From Candidatus Latescibacterota bacterium (lineage in GTDB: Bacteria; Latescibacterota; UBA2968; GCA-2709665): a stretch of 10,035 nt of DNA. Below, in pieces: positions 6,554-10,035 of the stretch (position 1 is its first letter; each line of letters opens with the position of its first letter). The translations under genes and the position numbers were made by a program. The notes beneath the pieces were generated by a model. The model was not told the origin of the DNA. It made no database searches and saw nothing but the letters and a program-made list of their open reading frames with translations. The stretch is from the NCBI GenBank assembly GCA_012271065.1, contig JAAXHE010000088.1:1-10035 (forward strand). Reading direction: 5' to 3'.

Positions 6554-7354
6554 ATGCCAAAGGTTGGAGAGTACACACACGGAACGCCGTGTTGGGTTGA
6601 TCTGGCGACAACTGATCTGGCCGGGGCGAGGGCGTTCTACGCCGGGCTGTTCGGTTGGGAGTATGTGGATGAGGAGATGGGGGAGATGGACATTGGTGTC
6701 TATTCGATGGCGATGCTGGGCGGATCGGCGGCGGCGGCGATATTTGAATCGGGTCCAGGGCAGATTCGTCAGGACGGTACAGCGAAGTGGAACCTTTACG
6801 TCTCGGTGGATGATGTCGACGCCGTGATCGGGCGGGTGGCGGCAAATGGCGGGTCTGTGCTGGCGGGTTCGAGAGACGTTGATCGCGCGGGTCGGGTGGC
6901 GGTGATCGCGGACCCGACGGGTTGTGTGACGACGCTGTGGGAGCCCGGCGAGTTCGCAGGATGCGGAGTTATGGCCAAGGCAGGCGCGTTTGTCTGGTCG
7001 GAGCACCTGAGCACGGATCGTGCGGCATCGGTTCGGTTCTTCGAGGAGGTTGTTGGCGTCGAAACCGAGACGGCTGGCGAGGAACATCCGGTGCAGTACT
7101 CGACCGTGCTGGCGGGAGGCAAGGGTGTCTGCGGGATCATGCAGATGCCGGACCGCATGATCGAAGAAGGGGTCGCGTCCGAGTGGTACGTGTATTTTCA
7201 GGTCGAGGACTTTGACGAATCAGCGTGTTATGTGCAGGGGCACGGAGGGCGATTGATGGCTGAGCCGGACGACATCACCGGGTTCGGACGCATGGTGGTC
7301 GCCAGGGATCCGCAAGGCGCCGACTTCTGCATCGTTCAGCCGGAGATGGGGTAG
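6554..7354 (+). CDS. Two-domain VOC family protein (CFP30B/27-kDa-antigen-like glyoxalase fold)
   Basis: The 266-residue product contains two tandem vicinal-oxygen-chelate modules, about 8-128 and 137-264. Each ends in the typical (D)PxG pattern: VIADPTGCVTTLWEP and VARDPQGADFCIVQPEMG. The opening, GEYTHGTPCWVDLATTDLAG followed by FYAGLFGWEY, is like the mycobacterial CFP30B/Cfp32-type proteins, which are also about 260 residues. VOC domains bind a metal through paired His/Glu residues, but several of those positions look non-canonical here, so a glyoxalase reaction is not supported; a binding or resistance role is equally possible. GGAG lies 5 nt before the ATG. Downstream it converges with the selenoprotein gene, with only 31 nt between stop codons and no obvious shared terminator apart from a 6-bp gcggga/tcccgc hairpin (7378-7399). 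Confidence 0.85.
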   Translation: MPKVGEYTHGTPCWVDLATTDLAGARAFYAGLFGWEYVDEEMGEMDIGVYSMAMLGGSAAAAIFESGPGQIRQDGTAKWNLYVSVDDVDAVIGRVAANGGSVLAGSRDVDRAGRVAVIADPTGCVTTLWEPGEFAGCGVMAKAGAFVWSEHLSTDRAASVRFFEEVVGVETETAGEEHPVQYSTVLAGGKGVCGIMQMPDRMIEEGVASEWYVYFQVEDFDESACYVQGHGGRLMAEPDDITGFGRMVVARDPQGADFCIVQPEMG

Positions 7355-7385
7355 TCAGATCGCCTGAATGCTACGATGCGGGAAC

Positions 7386-8123
7386 TCACGCCCTCCCGCC
7401 CGTCAGAATCGACACCACCTGTGGGACGGCCTCGTCCACGCATTCATCCACTTTTTCGCCTCCCATGGGTGCAGCGTGCACGCGCAGTTCGATATTCCTG
7501 TAGCCTGCGACGCCGTCAAGGGTGCTCGACCACGCGCCGGCTCCCGAAGGCCTGAACCTGGCTTCCAGTTCCTTCCGTGGATACTCCCATCGCAGGTCCA
7601 TGCCGCGGTAGCGGACCCGGTCCCCCTCCTTCACATCGTACATCCTCATCCTGCGGTGTACTCCGAAGTGAATCAACCTGCGATGCGCGGTGTCCGGCTG
7701 CGGTCCGGAATCCGCCCATCCCTCGACCAGGTAGTTTCCTGTCAGATGCGATAGCTTGAACCCATCACCATCGCGTTCGATCATTGGCACCCTGCCCGCG
7801 GCCGTGATGTAGGCGGTGGGGATGCCTCTCAACTCGAACTCCAGCATATCGTGCAAACTGCACGAACTGGCGCCGCATCAGTCCACGACCCCCATGACAA
7901 GTCCGTCGCACTGCGGAACGATCTCCTCCACAAGCTTCTTTGCGCAGACTCGGTAGGGCGATGACTTTTTCCAGGGTCCCACCACATTCGCGTCGTACTC
8001 CGCCGCGAGCCGCTCACCGACGCCATTGAGAACGGCTCCCGCGGTACGCTTTCCCGGATCCAGAAGTCCGATCCTGGCTCCACACAGACGGGTCAGTCGT
8101 GATGCGGGTTCGATTCTTGACAC
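7386..8123 (-). CDS. UGSC-family selenoprotein candidate, in-frame TGA read as selenocysteine (Sec82)
   Basis: GTG at 8123, with AAAGGAG 7 nt upstream, opens a frame that meets TGA at 7880-7878 and then continues in the same frame to a second TGA at 7388-7386. Reading the first TGA as Sec gives 245 residues. The region before it (IGLLDPGKRTAGAVLNGVGE, then VPQCDGLVMGVVD) and after it (SLHDMLEFELRGIPTAYITA) join into one UGSC-type domain, with Sec at the family's Sec/Cys position just before HD and GIPT. The local motif is U82-C83-G-A-S-S-C88 rather than U-G-S-C. About 140 residues follow, ending VDECVDEAVPQVVSILTGG. The downstream half has only a TTG start without a ribosome binding site, which argues against two genes. 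UGSC proteins are of unknown, probably redox, function. A nonsense mutation is the main alternative, but the hairpin after the TGA argues against it. No selA/B/C/D gene lies in this window. Confidence 0.78.
7841..7870 (-). promoter_or_regulatory. Bacterial SECIS-like hairpin for Sec insertion at the TGA at 7880-7878
   Basis: On the minus strand, 12 nt after the TGA, tcgtgca (7865-7859) and tgcacga (7855-7849) form a perfect 7-bp stem closed by a 3-nt GTT loop (7858-7856). The loop begins with G and starts 19 nt after the TGA. A lower stem, ccag (7870-7867) with ctgg (7844-7841), adds 4 bp, separated by an asymmetric 1/4-nt internal loop. Known bacterial SECIS elements are stem-loops lying within the coding sequence directly after the UGA, with a G in the first two apical-loop positions and the loop roughly 16-37 nt from the UGA. 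This element meets all of these. It overlaps codons for the conserved C-S-L-H-D segment. Confidence 0.72.
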
Positions 8124-8289
8124 AGAATTACTCCTTTCTAATCTTACCCTTCAGTTGCGGTCGGAATTTTCAGCGAATGGGAAGAGTCACCGGCCGGAAC
8201 GTGTTCGAGCGCTCCTGCACTTGACTCCCGGCTTAATATAGCCAAAGAAAGATCCTGTGTCTGCTACAAGTTTGCATGATCACCCCGGG

Positions 8290-8306
8290 GCGCGTCCCCG
8301 ACGCGC
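8290..8306. other. Hairpin in the leader between divergent selenoprotein and PhyH genes
   Basis: gcgcgt (8290-8295) and acgcgc (8301-8306) form a perfect 6-bp GC-rich stem with a ccccg loop, about 50 nt before the PhyH start. The remaining divergent spacer (8124-8356) shows no gene and no convincing -35/-10 pair: a TTGACT and a TAATAT in it are only 7 nt apart. The hairpin may be a leader structure or chance in GC-rich DNA. Confidence 0.25.
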
Positions 8307-8356
8307 TGGTTGCCTTTGCGCGACCGAAGTAGCCGAGCAAATTTGAGGAGGTCTTT

Positions 8357-9094
8357 ATGTTGACTGACGAACAGGTGGGGCAGTTTCGGGAAGACGGCTA
8401 TCTCGTTTTTGAAGCCTTGATACAGGGCGAGCGATTGGCCTATTACAAGCGTGTGTTCGATGAACTGGTCGCAAAGGGGAGCCAATTAACCGGGCAGACG
8501 CCGCACTGGGCGCTCGAACTGGACGAAAGTGGCAAACCCCGGGCGGGTTTGTTGCACAAGGTTCAGGGGGTTTGCGTGGTGGATGCCCGCGTGTTGGAAC
8601 TGGCGCGCGAGCCGGCGATTCTGGACCGCGTGGCCGTATTGACGGGCGAAAATATCGATGTGTTCGGCACCAAGTTTTTTCCGAAGCTGCCCAACGGCGG
8701 CACGTCGACGGGCTGGCATCAGGACAATTTCTATTTCGGCACCGATACGGACCGCATTATCAGTTGTGGGATCTATCTGGAAGATTCAGACGTGGAGAAC
8801 GGGTGTCTGCGGGTGGTGCCGGGCAGCCACCGGACAGGGAGGATTGTCGAGCACCGGAGAAATCCGGGCAGGCATGGCAGTTGGACCCAGGTTGATGAAT
8901 CGCGGGCTGTGGATCTGGTCACTCCCGCAGGCACGGTCGTTCTGTTTTCCGCCAATCTCCTGCACGGCGCTTATGATAACCACAGCGATCAAACGCGCTA
9001 CAGCACGGCCTGGCACTATATGCCGGAGGAACTCAATCCGGAAAGGTTTCCAAAGGGAGTGTACGAAGATCGACACGTGGCGTGTAAGCATTGA
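8357..9094 (+). CDS. Phytanoyl-CoA dioxygenase (PhyH) family protein, Fe(II)/2-oxoglutarate-dependent
   Basis: The 245-residue product begins LTDEQVGQFREDGYLVFEAL, the usual PhyH opening. It carries the iron-binding facial triad: WHQDNFYF with His121 and Asp123, and the distal His203 in SANLLHGAYDNHS, followed by Arg214 (DQTRYS), which would hold the 2-oxoglutarate carboxylate. VENGCLRVVPGSHRTG (147-161) is the typical core between them. The length is normal for bacterial members, so it should be complete and active. These enzymes hydroxylate diverse small molecules and are greatly expanded in some uncultivated phyla, so the substrate is open. The ATG at 8357 is preceded by a strong GAGGAGG, 6 nt away. 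It diverges from the selenoprotein gene across 233 nt and converges with the HTH gene with 33 nt between. Confidence 0.92.
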   Translation: MLTDEQVGQFREDGYLVFEALIQGERLAYYKRVFDELVAKGSQLTGQTPHWALELDESGKPRAGLLHKVQGVCVVDARVLELAREPAILDRVAVLTGENIDVFGTKFFPKLPNGGTSTGWHQDNFYFGTDTDRIISCGIYLEDSDVENGCLRVVPGSHRTGRIVEHRRNPGRHGSWTQVDESRAVDLVTPAGTVVLFSANLLHGAYDNHSDQTRYSTAWHYMPEELNPERFPKGVYEDRHVACKH

Positions 9095-9127
9095 GAAGCG
9101 GGGCCGACCGATGCGCCGGGAAAAGTC

Positions 9128-9940
9128 CTATCTGGGGGAGAGCATTTCCGCAATTTCGTCGAGATACTCTTTAAGGGACAATCCGTGGCTTCTTGCCAAA
9201 ATCGCTAGCGTGTCGATTCTTGTCCGTTCCCCCTTTTCAATCCTTCGCACATGGCGTTCAGAAAGCCCACGTATATCGGCCTGCTTAAGCCCGCACTTCT
9301 TGCGCAATTCGGCAACGGCCTCTCCGAATCGGAGGTCGTACATCAGTCTTTCCCGATCCTTTTTCTCACGCCATGTTTCGTCTTTCAGGTAGCGAACAGC
9401 ATCCAGGTCAATGTGTACATCGACCTCAGGCCAGTGTATATAACTGCCTTCACTGGAGATGGTAAATGAAGAACGCTGTTGGGATGGAATCCGCTCCAGG
9501 GCGGGCATTTCGGCAAAACCCGCTCTGAATAAGGTATGATCACACGCCATGACAAAGAGTTCCTCACCTACGACCTGTGCATCTGCAATGAGTTGATCAG
9601 GGCATCCAAGGCTCCAAGCCGTAAGTACACGCTTTGGAACATCCTTCGTCGAATGCACAATAATATGTCGGCTGCTTTTGAGTTTTGCCTCGTAAAGCAT
9701 CTGCGGCAAAAACTGAGCGTTGCCGTCTTCGCGGACGAATAGGGTTCGAAGATGGTTCCGCTGATTGGCAGCACGGACAAAATCACTTACCGTAGGAAGA
9801 TCGGCAACAGAAGTTAATACGAAAATATACCGAGCGTTCACCTCGCTTTCATCCGGTCTAAAAACGGTGAAAGTGGGCGGAATGATGTCATAGCTGAATT
9901 GATCTTGAGCCCAGACAATCATTTCAGCAGTCCTTGCCAT
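9128..9940 (-). CDS. DUF2442-like protein with C-terminal XRE-type helix-turn-helix
   Basis: The 270-residue product has three parts. Residues about 18-115 are an unrecognised alpha/beta region. About 117-185 reads VVGEELFVMACDHTLFR to GSYIHWPEVDVHIDLDAVRYL, which resembles DUF2442. The C terminus (about 206-262, FGEAVAELRKKCGLKQADIRGLSERHVRRIEKGERTRI...) is a classic XRE/Cro-type DNA-binding domain. The pattern fits an autoregulating antitoxin-like or accessory regulator. AAGGAG precedes the ATG by 6 nt and overlaps the stop codon of the upstream frame, so the two genes are probably co-transcribed and translationally coupled. The DNA is visibly less GC-rich than the central genes, hinting at horizontal acquisition. 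Which DNA it binds cannot be seen. It ends 33 nt from the convergent PhyH stop. Confidence 0.82.
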   Translation of the reverse strand: MARTAEMIVWAQDQFSYDIIPPTFTVFRPDESEVNARYIFVLTSVADLPTVSDFVRAANQRNHLRTLFVREDGNAQFLPQMLYEAKLKSSRHIIVHSTKDVPKRVLTAWSLGCPDQLIADAQVVGEELFVMACDHTLFRAGFAEMPALERIPSQQRSSFTISSEGSYIHWPEVDVHIDLDAVRYLKDETWREKKDRERLMYDLRFGEAVAELRKKCGLKQADIRGLSERHVRRIEKGERTRIDTLAILARSHGLSLKEYLDEIAEMLSPR

Positions 9941-9950
9941 TTTTGGCTCC

Positions 9951-10035
9951 TTATCTCACTTTGGTTTCCCACTCGGCGTAAAGGGCGTCTCTATGCCGAA
10001 GCACTAGACTTAGCCTTAATCCGAAGATAAATTGA
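9951..10035 (-). CDS. C-terminal end of an upstream gene, possibly DUF4160-like
   Basis: On the minus strand one frame stays open from the window edge to TAA at 9953-9951, giving 27 residues: LRLSLVLRHRDALYAEWETK is the core, ending in VR. The pattern of a leucine-rich helix followed by HRDxLxxxWE resembles the C terminus of DUF4160 proteins, small partners often encoded next to DUF2442 genes. It ends 10 nt before the DUF2442-HTH start, whose Shine-Dalgarno overlaps this stop codon. The other two minus-strand frames are closed by stops within this stretch. The match is short and from memory, so the family name is tentative. Confidence 0.45.
   Translation of the reverse strand, partial: QFIFGLRLSLVLRHRDALYAEWETKVR

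Noticed and set aside
6087..6845. 252-codon minus-strand ORF across the hydrolase/VOC junction
   Set aside because: Pro/Arg-rich low-complexity product, antisense to the ends of two well-supported genes; a GC-driven shadow frame.
7386..7856. Separate 156-residue gene starting at TTG 7856
   Set aside because: The TTG lies inside the SECIS-like hairpin and has no ribosome binding site. The frame is continuous with the upstream part except for one TGA at the Sec position, so it is better read as the second half of one selenoprotein.
8195..8245. TTGACT and TAATAT as a promoter for the PhyH gene
   Set aside because: The two hexamers are only 7 nt apart, so they cannot form a standard -35/-10 pair.

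Overview
This window looks like chromosomal DNA from an uncultivated, fairly GC-rich bacterium. The gene mix is a Na+/solute symporter, a gamma-glutamyltransferase-like enzyme, a phytanoyl-CoA dioxygenase-family oxygenase, a double-VOC protein, a steroid 5-alpha-reductase homologue and a UGSC-family selenoprotein candidate. It resembles metagenome-assembled genomes from marine, soil or sponge lineages, but no phylum can be assigned from this sequence. No rRNA, tRNA, CRISPR array, transposase or phage structural gene was recognised.

Layout. From 1 to about 4964 every gene is on the minus strand. In transcription order these are a DUF3883 nuclease-like protein (4964-4125), an SDR oxidoreductase (4030-3029), a steroid 5-alpha-reductase-family membrane enzyme (2981-2223), a gamma-glutamyltransferase-like protein with a shortened large subunit (1974-844), and the N-terminal 152 residues of an SSS-family symporter (458-1, cut by the window edge). 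A tandem pair of about 132 bp MITE-like repeats lies between the last two genes (538-833). A cluster of inverted-repeat motifs separates the reductase from the GGT-like gene (about 2032-2194). From 5317 the strand switches: a plausible promoter precedes an alpha/beta hydrolase (5483-6424) and a two-domain VOC protein (6554-7354), both on the plus strand.

The most notable locus is 8123-7386 on the minus strand. Conventional calling would split it into two short ORFs at an in-frame TGA (7880-7878). The TGA lies where the UGSC family carries selenocysteine. It is followed 19 nt later by the 3-nt apical loop of a perfect 7-bp hairpin (GUU loop) with a further 4-bp lower stem, which is the expected layout of a bacterial SECIS element. 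I annotate one 245-residue selenoprotein (Sec82) with a strong Shine-Dalgarno and a GTG start. The motif reads U-C-G-A-S-S-C instead of the usual U-G-S-C.

To its right, diverging from it, is a PhyH-family dioxygenase (8357-9094). Converging on that gene is a less GC-rich two-gene unit on the minus strand: the tail of a probable DUF4160-like protein (10035-9951) and a DUF2442-like plus HTH regulator (9940-9128). This pair resembles a toxin-antitoxin-type or mobile accessory module.
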